A stretch of 39,411 nucleotides of DNA from Alphaproteobacteria bacterium (GTDB lineage: Bacteria > Pseudomonadota > Alphaproteobacteria > ATCC43930 > CGMCC-115725). The DNA lies in the NCBI GenBank assembly GCA_019240125.1, contig JAFAYW010000172.1, positions 1 to 39,411 on the forward strand, written 5' to 3'. The stretch's first letter is position 1. Each line of letters begins with the position of its first letter. The notes beneath the pieces were generated by a model. That model did no database searches. It was not told the DNA's origin and saw only the letters and a program-made list of their open reading frames with translations. The translations under genes were made by a program, and so were the position numbers. Below are positions 7,051-17,133 of this stretch, piece after piece.

Positions 7051-9549
7051 TTATGAGGCACTTGCATCACCGGCGTTGCCTTTCCGGCGTGCCTCGGCGA
7101 CGCGGTTTATCGTGGCGCGCGCCTCGGGATTGGCGCTCATGAAGTGCTCGAAATCGAGCTGGCGCAGGACAAGAAAGCGGCAATAGGTCAGCGCCACGAC
7201 ATCGGCCTGTCGCGGCTGGCCTGACAGCAGTGCCAGCTCGCCGAAAAACTCGCCGGAACCCAGACGCATCGGCTTACCCGGCAGTCGCACCTCGACCGCG
7301 CCGGATGCGATAAAATAGACCGCGTCGCCGCGTTCGCCGCGCCGGAAGATCGCCTCACCGGGAACCGCGAATCCCGGCCGCAACAGGCGGCAGACGCGGT
7401 CGAACTGCGGTTCGTCGAGGCTGGCCAGAATATCGAGCTGCTTGACCAGCTGGTGCGTGTCGAGCCCGATATCGAAATGCGGTTGCGGCTCAGCGGCGCG
7501 CGCCCCCAGCACGCCGCGCTTCAGATCGTCGTGGATTTCGCGCGAGATCAGCCCTTCCTCGTAGAGGCTGTCATATCGCGTTATTTCGTGGCGCAGGGTC
7601 GCCTGGCGCAGAAACCTCGCCTCCAGCTCGGCGAGGTAATCCGGGTACTGCCGGCGCAGGGCGTCAACCGCGCCCACCACGGCTTCGCGGCGCTGTGCGA
7701 CAATTTCGTGCGTTAATTCAGCAATGCGCGGACCGAACAGCCGCGCGATCTGCTGATCGTTGAAACCGATCACGCGGTCGACGATCAGCCGCATGATCAA
7801 CAGCAGTTCGACACGCTCGGCGAGCCGGTCGGCCAACGGTCGAATGAGACGAAGGCGTCGATAGACGACATACGCGAAGCGAAACCCGAAGGTCAGCGCG
7901 AGGCTCGCTTCTCCGGCGCGCTGATAACCCCGGCGCCCGGTGGCCCGCGCGCCATCGGCAAGATGATCGGCGTTGCCGAGCAGAGTCTGCACCGCGCCGG
8001 GTGAGGCGATGCGGTCGCGCAAGGTCTGCAAGGCGAGCCCGCGCTCCTGATTGGCGAGGGAGACGAGCGCCACAGCCAGACGGTCGCGCTCGGTCAGGTG
8101 CTTGATCTCCGCCTCTTCCCGGTCGAGCCGCGCCATGTTCTCGCGATACGGTGCGATAACACGCTCGAGCGTGGCGCGCGAAATCCCGTGCACCTCCGCG
8201 ATCTCGCGCGCGGCATCCTGCGCCTCGGCGTATGACAGAACGAGGATGCGATCGCGCAGGGCCTCGTCGCGCGGGGACAGCCGGTCGAGGCCCAGAAGCC
8301 CGATCACCGCGCGCAACGTCGTGCCATTGATAAACAGGGTAACGAGGACGAACCCGGTCGCCACCACCGCGACAAAGCGCTGAATTTCATGCGGGATGGC
8401 GCTGTTCTCGGTCACTCCCAGGGCCAGGACCAGGGTCAGCGCGCCGCGCAGGCCGCCCCAGGTGATCGCGATTTTGTAGGGCGCCTCGATCCGCGGCGTC
8501 AGACCAAGATATTCGAGCGGCGGCACCAGACAGAACAACGCAAATACGCGGGCGCCAAATGCCGCTGCGATCAGAACCGCCAGGAGCACAAGGTCATGCC
8601 AGCCGGCTTCCAGCAGGAAGCGGGGCACGCGGATCGATGCGAGCACAAAGATCAGCGAGCGCGCCCAGTACGCGAGCTGTTCCCACAAATCGACGAGGAA
8701 CGACCAGTTCTCCGGTGAGACGCGCGAGCGGCCGCGGGCGCTGAGGGTCAATCCCGCCGCGAGGACGGCAACCACGCCTGACATGTGAAAGACCCGCTCG
8801 GCGGCGATAAAGCTGAGATAGGCGAAGGCCACCGACAGGGTGCCCTCGCTCAGCCGGTCGTCCCCCAGCCAGGGCAGTATCGTCAGCAGGAGGCGTCCCG
8901 CAAAATAACCCACAACACCGCCGCCGATGAACGCCACCGCGAAATCCGCCAGCCCCACCACGATATCGGGTTGGCCGCCAGCCAGGATCATGTTGAGCAG
9001 CACAACGAACAACGCGATGGCGGCCGCATCGTTGAGCAACGCTTCGCCTTCGACCAGCCGGGTCAACCGGGCGGGCGCCCCGACATCGCGAAACACCGCG
9101 ATTACCGCCGCCGGATCTGTCGTGGAAACGATCGCGCCGAGCAGCAGACAGACCGTCAGCGGCATCCGCGCGAAGGGCCATAGGGCAAACCCTATGACCC
9201 CCATCGCGATCACCGTGGCCATTACCGCCAGGACCAGGATCGCCGCGCCGTCTTCGATGGATCGGCGTACATCGGTCACGATGCCCGCCTCGAACACCAG
9301 CAGCGGCAGAAATACATAAATAAAGGTGCCGGACGTCATCGGCAGGCCGGTGAACAGGTCGGCGGCGGCATTAAACGAGCTGTCGGAGCCGAGCAGCGAC
9401 GCGATTGCCGGAAAGGCGCCGATGCCGACACCCACAGCAGCGAGCACAACCGATTGCGGCAGCCCGAGGCGAGCCGCCAGCGGCTGGCAGAAACAGACGA
9501 GCACCAGCAACCCGGCGATGACGGAGAGGACCAACCCGGTGTCGAACAT
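7051..9549 (-). CDS. NhaP-type cation/proton antiporter with C-terminal cyclic-nucleotide-binding domain
   Basis: 832 residues. Residues 1 to about 410 are the multi-spanning CPA1 Na+/H+ exchanger domain; signature residues are T144-D-P and GEALLND with N173-D174, the ion-binding ND pair. A long soluble, largely helical region follows (about 420-700). Residues 705-820 are a cNMP-binding domain (Crp/PKA type) with phosphate-binding cassette FFGELALLSGQPRQADV, where E771 and R780 are the residues that contact cAMP or cGMP in the family. The layout recalls plant SOS1 and animal SLC9C exchangers. ATG 9549 is the start of the first membrane helix; the frame is open to 9717, but that part has no family resemblance. 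Its stop is 3 bases from the convergent binding-protein gene's stop. Likely role: pH or Na+/K+ homeostasis, possibly gated by a nucleotide. Confidence 0.92.
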   Translation of the reverse strand: MFDTGLVLSVIAGLLVLVCFCQPLAARLGLPQSVVLAAVGVGIGAFPAIASLLGSDSSFNAAADLFTGLPMTSGTFIYVFLPLLVFEAGIVTDVRRSIEDGAAILVLAVMATVIAMGVIGFALWPFARMPLTVCLLLGAIVSTTDPAAVIAVFRDVGAPARLTRLVEGEALLNDAAAIALFVVLLNMILAGGQPDIVVGLADFAVAFIGGGVVGYFAGRLLLTILPWLGDDRLSEGTLSVAFAYLSFIAAERVFHMSGVVAVLAAGLTLSARGRSRVSPENWSFLVDLWEQLAYWARSLIFVLASIRVPRFLLEAGWHDLVLLAVLIAAAFGARVFALFCLVPPLEYLGLTPRIEAPYKIAITWGGLRGALTLVLALGVTENSAIPHEIQRFVAVVATGFVLVTLFINGTTLRAVIGLLGLDRLSPRDEALRDRILVLSYAEAQDAAREIAEVHGISRATLERVIAPYRENMARLDREEAEIKHLTERDRLAVALVSLANQERGLALQTLRDRIASPGAVQTLLGNADHLADGARATGRRGYQRAGEASLALTFGFRFAYVVYRRLRLIRPLADRLAERVELLLIMRLIVDRVIGFNDQQIARLFGPRIAELTHEIVAQRREAVVGAVDALRRQYPDYLAELEARFLRQATLRHEITRYDSLYEEGLISREIHDDLKRGVLGARAAEPQPHFDIGLDTHQLVKQLDILASLDEPQFDRVCRLLRPGFAVPGEAIFRRGERGDAVYFIASGAVEVRLPGKPMRLGSGEFFGELALLSGQPRQADVVALTYCRFLVLRQLDFEHFMSANPEARATINRVAEARRKGNAGDASAS

Positions 9550-9789
9550 ATCGCCCGTTTGCCAGAGCCACGAATGGGAGCCCGCCCGGAGTGGCGCGGC
9601 CTCTCTGATATCGGTGGTCGGCGGAGAGCCTGAAAGCGCTGGAGGGGCGAGCCGCTGACGATTGGGGTGAGCGGGTTCGGTCCGGAAGAACGCACCGGCG
9701 AAGAGCAGCCTTGTCAAAGCGGTGCTTGTCTCAGCAACGGAACGCCGCCATTTTCGCCATTACTGCGTGAAAAAGAGGCAACGACAGGA

Positions 9790-11049
9790 ATGGCGACGCA
9801 AGTACTGGCCGGCCCCGGCCGCAGCCAGGAACGGACTGGCGAGTTCGGGGCGATTGCGCTGGTCTCGACCGCGCATTTCGTCAATCACTTCCAGAATCTG
9901 GTCCTGCCGCCGCTCTTCCCGTTTCTGAAGTCGACGCTGGGCGTCGGGTTTGTCGAGCTTGGCTTCGCCCTGACGGTCGCCAATGTGATGTCGGTGGCGG
10001 CGCAGTTGCCGGTCGGGTTCCTGGTCGATCGCCTGGGTTCGCGCCGCATGCTGATGATGGGACTGTGCATCGCCGGCAGCGCCTTTATCGCGCTCGGGCT
10101 GACACCCTCCTATCCGCATCTGCTGATGGCGATGGCGGTGATCGGGGTGTCGAACAGCGTTTTTCACCCAGCCGATTACGCGCTGCTTTCGGCTAAGATC
10201 GCGCCAGCCAGGCTGGGCCGAGCCTTCTCGATCCACACCTTCTCCGGGTTTCTCGGAAATGCCATCGCGCCGATCACGATGCTCGCGGTCGTCGCTGCCG
10301 GGGGCCTCAGCTTTGGCCTTGTCGCGGCCGGCGCGATTGCCTGGGCCGTCGCGGTTCCGCTCGGCCTGTCGCGCAGCGTCGATGCCCCGGCAGCGCACGC
10401 GCAACACAGCGCGGGTGACGCCGGCAAGATCGGCCTGACGGCGATCCTGACTCCGGCCATCCTGGCGTTGACGGGATTTTTCGCGCTGCTCAGCCTGTCG
10501 GGCAGCGGCATCAGCAATTTCTCTGTGGTCGCCTTGACCACGGCATGGGGCACGCCGCTCTCGATTGCCAATCTGGCGCTGACCGCGTACCTGTCGGCGC
10601 AGGCCTTTGGTGTCCTGGCCGGCGGCTTGGTCGCCGACAAGACGCGGCGCCACGCCGATGTCGCGGCGCTCGGCTACGCGATCAACGCCTGCATCGTGCT
10701 GGCGATCGGCAGCATCGCGCTGGCCCCGGTGCCCCTGGTCGGGGCGATGGCGATGGCAGGCTTTCTTGGCGGCCTCATCATGCCATCGCGAGACATGATG
10801 GTGCGCGCCGCGGCACCCCCAGGTGCGATCGGTCGCACCTTTGGCGTGGTCACCACCGGCTTCAACATCGCCGGCACGATCGGGCCGTTAATGTTCGGCC
10901 TGATCATGGATCACGGCGCGCCGCTGTGGGTGTTCCGCGTCAGTGTGATCGTGATGGTGGTGACGGCGGTGCTCGCCTTCTTCGGCGACCGCCGCGCCGC
11001 CGCGAAGCGCCGCCAACGCACCGAAGCCGCCGCGACGGCAGCGGGGTAA
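9790..11049 (+). CDS. MFS transporter, fosmidomycin-resistance (Fsr)-like
   Basis: 419 residues with about 12 hydrophobic segments. The start of helix 1, TAHFVNHFQNLVLPPLFPFL, the loop VGFLVDRLGSRRMLMMG between helices 2 and 3 (MFS motif A, D-R-x-G-x-R-R), and SVFHPADYALLS are typical of the Fsr branch, inner-membrane drug/proton antiporters or small-molecule exporters. The substrate is not predictable. The frame is open upstream to 9667; ATG 9790 is used because family similarity begins there, although the ribosome site is weak. It is divergent from the antiporter gene across 240 bases in which I see no clear promoter or repeat. Confidence 0.87.
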   Translation: MATQVLAGPGRSQERTGEFGAIALVSTAHFVNHFQNLVLPPLFPFLKSTLGVGFVELGFALTVANVMSVAAQLPVGFLVDRLGSRRMLMMGLCIAGSAFIALGLTPSYPHLLMAMAVIGVSNSVFHPADYALLSAKIAPARLGRAFSIHTFSGFLGNAIAPITMLAVVAAGGLSFGLVAAGAIAWAVAVPLGLSRSVDAPAAHAQHSAGDAGKIGLTAILTPAILALTGFFALLSLSGSGISNFSVVALTTAWGTPLSIANLALTAYLSAQAFGVLAGGLVADKTRRHADVAALGYAINACIVLAIGSIALAPVPLVGAMAMAGFLGGLIMPSRDMMVRAAAPPGAIGRTFGVVTTGFNIAGTIGPLMFGLIMDHGAPLWVFRVSVIVMVVTAVLAFFGDRRAAAKRRQRTEAAATAAG

Positions 11050-11099
11050 CAACACTCCCCTGGGTGAAGGTGTGGCCGGAGTTGTCCGCGCGCTCCCGG

Positions 11100-11423
11100 T
11101 TACTTCACCGGGCCGTAGAACACCACCCACACGGCGAAATCATCAGAAAAATCCTCGAAACGGTGGATTTCGTGCGCTGCGGCGTAAAGGAGGGCTCCGG
11201 TCTTGACCGGGCTGACCCGGTCACCCACCCGAAATTTACCCGCGCCTGATACCACGATATAGAGTTCGTCGCGATCATGCGGGGTCTGCGGATCATGCCC
11301 CTTGGGCGCATAGAGGCGGATCTCGATATCGCCATCGACGAACACCTCGGCCGAGCGACGCCCTTCGGGTAAGGGCAGGGCAAGCGCGGAGGCCAGCGAC
11401 AGCGGCGGCGGGCTACGATCCAT
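11100..11423 (-). CDS. small cupin-domain protein
   Basis: 107 residues making one cupin beta barrel. Motif 1 is HDRDELYIVVSGAGKFRVG (about 49-67), with H49 and E53 as metal-ligand candidates, and motif 2 has AAAHEIHRFEDF with H84 and H87. Such single-domain cupins bind a metal and act as small dioxygenases, isomerases or ligand sensors; no specific reaction can be assigned. A good ribosome site (GGGAGAG) precedes the ATG. The start overlaps the stop of the upstream PNPOx-fold gene in TGATG, so the two are translationally coupled. Confidence 0.85.
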   Translation of the reverse strand: MDRSPPPLSLASALALPLPEGRRSAEVFVDGDIEIRLYAPKGHDPQTPHDRDELYIVVSGAGKFRVGDRVSPVKTGALLYAAAHEIHRFEDFSDDFAVWVVFYGPVK

Positions 11424-12136
11424 CAGCTTCTCTCCCTTCGAACGAGTGACAGCAGTACCTCGTCGAACCGTTCCCCTTCGCGCAGATGACCGATTTCATC
11501 ATGGATCGAGCCGCGCGGCTTTACGCGCGCGTCGCCGATAGAGGCTCCGATCACCTGCGTGATCGGGATCGTTCCGGCCCAGCAATCGGCCTCATAATCG
11601 GCATCGAGATCGATCGGTCCGTCATCGCGGATTTTCGCCGATGCCTCCTCGATACGCATGCTCATCAGTGTCGTCGCCTTCATCTCCTGCGTCGAGATTT
11701 CCCGCATCCGAGCGGTGCGGCGCGGATATATCCGCTCGATAAAGGCGTTAAATCCAGCTTCCTTTTCCGCTGGATCGTCGACGATCGTGGCGGTGCCGAA
11801 CACCATAACGGCGCGATAGTTGAGCGAATGCCGGAAGGCGCAGCGCGCCAGCACCAGGCCGTCGACATGACTGACAGTCAGGCAGACGCTGATGCCCTTT
11901 TTCTGCTCGCGCAGCATGCGGCTGGCCGACGAGCCGTGCCAGAAAAGGTGCTCGCCCTCGCGCCAGAACAGGGTCGGTGTGACATAAGGCTTGTTGTCGA
12001 TCACATAGCCGATATGGCACATCAAGGCCGCATCGAGGATCGCGAATACCGTGTCGCGATCATAATGCCCGCGCTCGGGATGCCGGCGGATGCGGGATCG
12101 CGGCGTTTTGGCGAAAGGCAGGGCGGTGTCGGACAT
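11423..12136 (-). CDS. PNPOx-fold flavin/heme-binding family protein (pyridoxamine 5'-phosphate oxidase-related)
   Basis: 237 residues. The N-terminal half shows the split-barrel fold of the family: ERGHYDRDTVFAILDAALMCHIGYV, then PTLFWREGEHLFWHGSSASRMLR and a conserved CLTVSHVDGLVLARCAF. The segment HSLNYRAVMVFG and the downstream EKEAGFNAFIERIYP are found in the group related to antibiotic-resistance NimA-like and PdxH-like proteins, which bind FMN, F420 or heme. The reaction is unknown. AGGAG lies before the ATG at 12136. First gene of a two-gene unit with the cupin; together they look like a small accessory redox or detoxification pair, which is inference. Confidence 0.87.
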   Translation of the reverse strand: MSDTALPFAKTPRSRIRRHPERGHYDRDTVFAILDAALMCHIGYVIDNKPYVTPTLFWREGEHLFWHGSSASRMLREQKKGISVCLTVSHVDGLVLARCAFRHSLNYRAVMVFGTATIVDDPAEKEAGFNAFIERIYPRRTARMREISTQEMKATTLMSMRIEEASAKIRDDGPIDLDADYEADCWAGTIPITQVIGASIGDARVKPRGSIHDEIGHLREGERFDEVLLSLVRRERS

Positions 12137-12218
12137 CGCAAGGCTCCTGGGCGGTAATCAGGAACGGTTTAGGGTCGCGATGCGGTCTGAATGAAGCTCC
12201 GCTTCTGAATTGTGTAGC

Positions 12219-12288
12219 CTACCAGTTAGCTTGAGTGCCGGTTGGCTGGTAGCCAACGGGGCTTCGCCTTTATCAAGCGAAGCCTCGT
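12219..12288. other. clustered inverted repeats in the 328-base gap before groES
   Basis: The gap 12137-12464 between the PNPOx-fold gene and groES has no gene. Besides the groES promoter it holds three hairpin-forming repeats: CTACCAG (12219-12225) with CTGGTAG (12246-12252); GTTGGCT (12241-12247) with AGCCAAC (12251-12257); and a 12-base stem, one G-T pair, 12256-12267 with 12277-12288. The first two share bases and exclude each other. They could terminate or regulate either neighbour; no poly-U run follows on either strand. Confidence 0.5.
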
Positions 12289-12372
12289 TCAGACCAGCCG
12301 GCGAGTTACCGCTGATCGATGCGCGCGGTGAGCGAAAGTGCCGCCGAGCGCGGTGTAAACGGCCTGTATCAC

Positions 12373-12401
12373 TTGACATCGCTCGGTTACATCCTTAGAT
12401 C
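12373..12401 (+). promoter_or_regulatory. candidate groESL promoter
   Basis: TTGACA at 12373-12378 is a perfect -35 box; 17 bases on lies TAGATC (12396-12401), a poor match to a sigma-70 -10 box. CTTGACA followed by CCTTAGAT could equally be an RpoH-type heat-shock promoter of alphaproteobacteria. It is just upstream of the CIRCE operator, as expected for groESL. Confidence 0.5.
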
Positions 12402-12402
12402 A

Positions 12403-12429
12403 GCAGCACTCTCAGCCAGAGAGTGCTAA
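12403..12429 (+). promoter_or_regulatory. CIRCE operator (HrcA binding site)
   Basis: Inverted repeat GCAGCACTC - 9 bases - GAGTGCTAA. The right arm matches the CIRCE consensus at 9 of 9 positions, the left at 7 of 9, with the canonical 9-base spacer. CIRCE binds the repressor HrcA, which is released on heat stress. It lies 35 bases before the groES start, overlapping the expected transcription start. Confidence 0.93.
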
Positions 12430-12464
12430 TTCATGAATTTTTCGAAGCGTACGAGGAGGATTAC

Positions 12465-12752
12465 ATGGGATTCCGCCCGCTGCATGACCGCGTGCTGATC
12501 CGGCGCGTGGAAGGCGAGGAAAAGACCCGCGGCGGCATCATCATTCCGGATACGGCTAAAGAGAAGCCGATGGAAGGTGAAGTTGTTTCGGTTGGCCCGG
12601 GAACGCGGGGCGACGACGGCAAGGTGACGGCGCTCGACGTCAAGGCCGGCGACCGCGTGCTGTTCGGCAAATGGTCAGGCACCGAGATTAAGCTCGAGGG
12701 CGAAGACCTGATCATCATGAAAGAGTCCGACATCATGGGCATTATCGCCTAA
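12465..12752 (+). CDS. groES: co-chaperonin GroES
   Basis: 95 residues, the standard GroES length. It forms the heptameric lid of the GroEL chamber. Visible are the N-terminal [11 protein letters not shown], the mobile loop region [16 protein letters not shown] (about 20-35) that docks on GroEL, VVSVGPG and the C-terminal [19 protein letters not shown] precedes the ATG at 12465; the frame is open to 12423, but that would begin inside the CIRCE element. Followed after 14 bases by groEL; both are controlled by the CIRCE site and the upstream promoter. Confidence 0.98.
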   Translation: MGFRPLHDRVLIRRVEGEEKTRGGIIIPDTAKEKPMEGEVVSVGPGTRGDDGKVTALDVKAGDRVLFGKWSGTEIKLEGEDLIIMKESDIMGIIA

Positions 12753-12760
12753 GGGAGTAG

Positions 12761-14407
<1,647 letters not shown>

Positions 14408-14440
14408 TCCAGCTCAACCACTAGCGTAGCGTAAATAAGG

Positions 14441-14472
14441 CGCCCGTCCGCGATCTCGCGGGCGGGCGTTTT
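14441..14472 (+). terminator. intrinsic terminator of groESL
   Basis: A 12-bp stem (CGCCCGTCCGCG / CGCGGGCGGGCG, one G-U pair) with loop ATCT is followed at once by TTTT, 34 bases after the groEL stop. This is a textbook Rho-independent terminator. Confidence 0.92.
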
Positions 14473-14605
14473 GCTTATGAAGGCGGAAGATATCTGGAGA
14501 CCGGTTTGGCGATCACGAAGGCAGAGAATCGAACTTAACCGGATCTCCGCTCATGGCTTAGGCTTTGCAGCCGCCCGCGCCACGCCTCTCGTTGACCGAG
14601 GAACC

Positions 14606-16123
14606 ATGATCAGACGCGCTCTCCTGCTGTGTGCCGCCTTTTTGTTCTGGGCGACGGGTGGAGCCGCACTGGCGAGCGCCCAGACCCTGCGCATCGGGTT
14701 AGCTGAAGATCCGGACGCGCTCGACCCGACGATGTCGCGCACCTTTGTCGGGCGGATCGTCTTTGCCTCGCTGTGCGACAAGCTGATCGACATCTCGCCC
14801 AAGCTGGACTTCGTGCCGCAGCTGGCAACCGCCTGGGAGTGGACCGACAACAATCTTGGGCTCGTGCTGAAATTGCGGCCGGGGGTCAAGTTCCAGGATG
14901 GCGAGCCGTTCGACGCCGCCGCCGTCAAATTCAATATCGAGCGCCACCTCACCTTGCCGGGTTCGAACCGCAAGGCCGAGATCAGCGCCGTCAAGGATGT
15001 GCAGGTCATCGATAACCACACGGTAAAGCTGGTGCTGTCGGCACCGTTCGCGCCGCTGCTGGCGCAGCTCAGCGACCGCGCTGGCATGATGGTGTCGCCC
15101 AAGGCGGCGCAATCCGGCGGAGAGTTCTCGGTGCATCCTGTCTGTGCCGGGCCCTACAAATTCGTCGAGCGTGTCGCGCAGGACCGGATCGTGCTCGAGC
15201 GCTTTGGCGATTACTGGAACAAGGAGGCGGTGCATTTCGACCGTATCGTCTTTCTGCCGATCCCGGACTCGACGGTGCGGCTGGCCAATCTGCAATCCGG
15301 CGGCCTCGACATGGCCGAGCGCATCGCCGCTACCGATATGGATACGGCGCGTCAGGATGGGCGCCTCAAAACAGCCGAGATCACCGGGCTCGGCTACGAT
15401 GCCATCGGGATCAATACCAATAACGGCACGCGCGCCAAGACGCCGCTGGGGCAGGACCCCCGAGTGCGGGAGGCGCTCGATCTGTCGATCGATCGCGTCG
15501 CGTTAAATCAGGTCGTCTTCAACGGCGTGTTTCAGGCGGGCAATCAATGGGTCCCGCCCGACAATCCCTATTACGACAAGGCGCTGCCGCTGCCCGCCCG
15601 GGACGTCGCCAAAGCCAGGCATTTATTGCAGGCCGCCGGGGCTCCGAACCCCAGCTTTACCCTGATGGTGCCAACCGACCCCGAGGTGCAGCGGGCCGCC
15701 CAGGTCATCCAGGCGATGGCGGGTGAAGCCGGTTTCACCGTCAGTATCCAGTCGGTCGAATTCGCAGCGGCATTGCAAACCGCTTCGGCGGGCGACTACC
15801 AGGCGTTCCTGAACGGCTGGAGCGGTCGCACGGACCCTGACGGCAACATCTATAATTTCGTGTCGTGCAAGGCGCCCGCCGCGCTCAACTCGGGGCATTA
15901 CTGCAATCAGGATGTCGATCGCGAGCTCGACGCGGCGCGCACTGCCCAAACCCAAGCCGAGCGGAGTGCGCATTACGCCAACGTTGCCAGCCGCACCCTG
16001 CAGGAGCGGCCGCTGATCTACCTCTGGCACCTGAAATGGCTCTACGCGTTTAACAGAAAGCTGACCGGCTTTACCCCCTATCCCGACGGCCTGATCCGCC
16101 CCCAGGGGATGAATTTGCAGTAA
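14606..16123 (+). CDS. peptide-type ABC transporter solute-binding protein
   Basis: 505 residues, DppA/OppA (SBP_bac_5) family. Signal peptide of about 26 residues (RRALLLCAAFLFW core, cleavage near ASA-Q). The mature protein has LRIGLAEDPDALDPTM, VPQLATAWEW, LVLKLRPGVKFQDGEPFDAAAVKFNIER and FGDYWNKEAVHFDRI, all family landmarks. It captures a peptide, nickel, sugar-derivative or similar ligand in the periplasm. ATG 14606 is taken because it opens the signal peptide; the frame is open to 14471 inside the groEL terminator. It is followed by two permease genes; no ATPase gene is in this operon. Confidence 0.93.
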   Translation: MIRRALLLCAAFLFWATGGAALASAQTLRIGLAEDPDALDPTMSRTFVGRIVFASLCDKLIDISPKLDFVPQLATAWEWTDNNLGLVLKLRPGVKFQDGEPFDAAAVKFNIERHLTLPGSNRKAEISAVKDVQVIDNHTVKLVLSAPFAPLLAQLSDRAGMMVSPKAAQSGGEFSVHPVCAGPYKFVERVAQDRIVLERFGDYWNKEAVHFDRIVFLPIPDSTVRLANLQSGGLDMAERIAATDMDTARQDGRLKTAEITGLGYDAIGINTNNGTRAKTPLGQDPRVREALDLSIDRVALNQVVFNGVFQAGNQWVPPDNPYYDKALPLPARDVAKARHLLQAAGAPNPSFTLMVPTDPEVQRAAQVIQAMAGEAGFTVSIQSVEFAAALQTASAGDYQAFLNGWSGRTDPDGNIYNFVSCKAPAALNSGHYCNQDVDRELDAARTAQTQAERSAHYANVASRTLQERPLIYLWHLKWLYAFNRKLTGFTPYPDGLIRPQGMNLQ

Positions 16124-16191
16124 ACTCTCGGTTATTGGCACGATTGCTGCGACACCGACGGGCGCCCAATGGCACAAATATCATAGATCGA

Positions 16192-17133
16192 ATGACCGCG
16201 TTTCTGCTTCGCCGCATCGCGTTGATTGTGCCGACGCTGTTCTTTGTGTCGTTGCTTATCTTCGGGTTGCAGCAGTTATTGCCGGGTGATCCGGCGCTCG
16301 CCCTGGCCGGCGAAGAGCGCGATCCCAGTGTCATCGCCTTCCTGCGCGAGAAATACCATCTCGATCAGCCGCTGCCGGTCCGCTACGCCCTGTGGCTCAA
16401 AGGGGTGGCGCACGGCGATCTGGGCGAGTCGATCCGCATCAAGCGGCCGGTCAGCGAGTTGATCGCCGAAAAGCTCCCGGTGACTGGCGAGCTGGCGGCC
16501 TTCGCGATCGTCATCGCGCTGTCGATCGGGGTGCCGGCCGGCATCGTCGCCGCAGTCAAGAACAACACGCCGGTGGATTACGGAGCGACGATTGCGGCAT
16601 TATGGGGTCTGTCGATCCCCAATTTCTGGCTTGGCATCCTGCTGATCCTGCTGTTTTCGGTAAGGCTCGGCTGGTTTCCCGCGTCCGGCTTTGTCAGCCC
16701 GGCGGAGAGCCTGCGGCAGAATTTGATGACCCTCATCATGCCTGCCTTCGTGCTCGGCAACGCGATCGCGGCGGTGATGATGCGGCACACCCGCAGTGCC
16801 ATGCTGCAGGTGCTCGACGCCGATTACATCCGCACCGCGCGCGCCAAAGGGCTGCCGCAATGGCGCGTCGTGCTGAAACACGCATTGCGCAACGCGCTGG
16901 TGCCGGTGGTGACGCTCGGCGCGCTCGAATTCGGCGCCTTGCTCTCGGGCGCGGTCTTGACCGAGCAGGTCTTCACGATCCCCGGCTTTGGCAAATTGAT
17001 CGTCGACGCGGTGTTCAACCACGATTACGCCGTCGTGCAGGGCGTCGTGCTGTGCACCGCGCTGGCCTACATCGTGCTTAATCTGCTGGCCGATATCGCG
17101 TATGTCGCGATCAATCCGCGGCTTCGCGCATGA
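16192..17133 (+). CDS. ABC transporter permease, DppB type
   Basis: 313 residues, about six membrane helices. N-terminal LLRRIALIVPTLFFVSLLIF and LPGDPALALAG, then REKYHLDQPLPVRYALWL, are the standard start of DppB/OppB permeases. The ATPase-contact EAA loop is DYIRTARAKGLPQWRVVLKH, and the end has VVQGVVLCTALAYIVLN. It forms the inner-membrane channel together with the following gene. The start at 16192 has no clear ribosome site, but upstream codons from TTG 16135 add nothing family-like. It overlaps the next gene by ATGA. Confidence 0.95.
   Translation: MTAFLLRRIALIVPTLFFVSLLIFGLQQLLPGDPALALAGEERDPSVIAFLREKYHLDQPLPVRYALWLKGVAHGDLGESIRIKRPVSELIAEKLPVTGELAAFAIVIALSIGVPAGIVAAVKNNTPVDYGATIAALWGLSIPNFWLGILLILLFSVRLGWFPASGFVSPAESLRQNLMTLIMPAFVLGNAIAAVMMRHTRSAMLQVLDADYIRTARAKGLPQWRVVLKHALRNALVPVVTLGALEFGALLSGAVLTEQVFTIPGFGKLIVDAVFNHDYAVVQGVVLCTALAYIVLNLLADIAYVAINPRLRA

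Noticed and set aside
14956..14985. GGTTCGAACC, resembling a tRNA T-arm
   Set aside because: It lies inside the binding-protein gene, and no acceptor or anticodon arms surround it.
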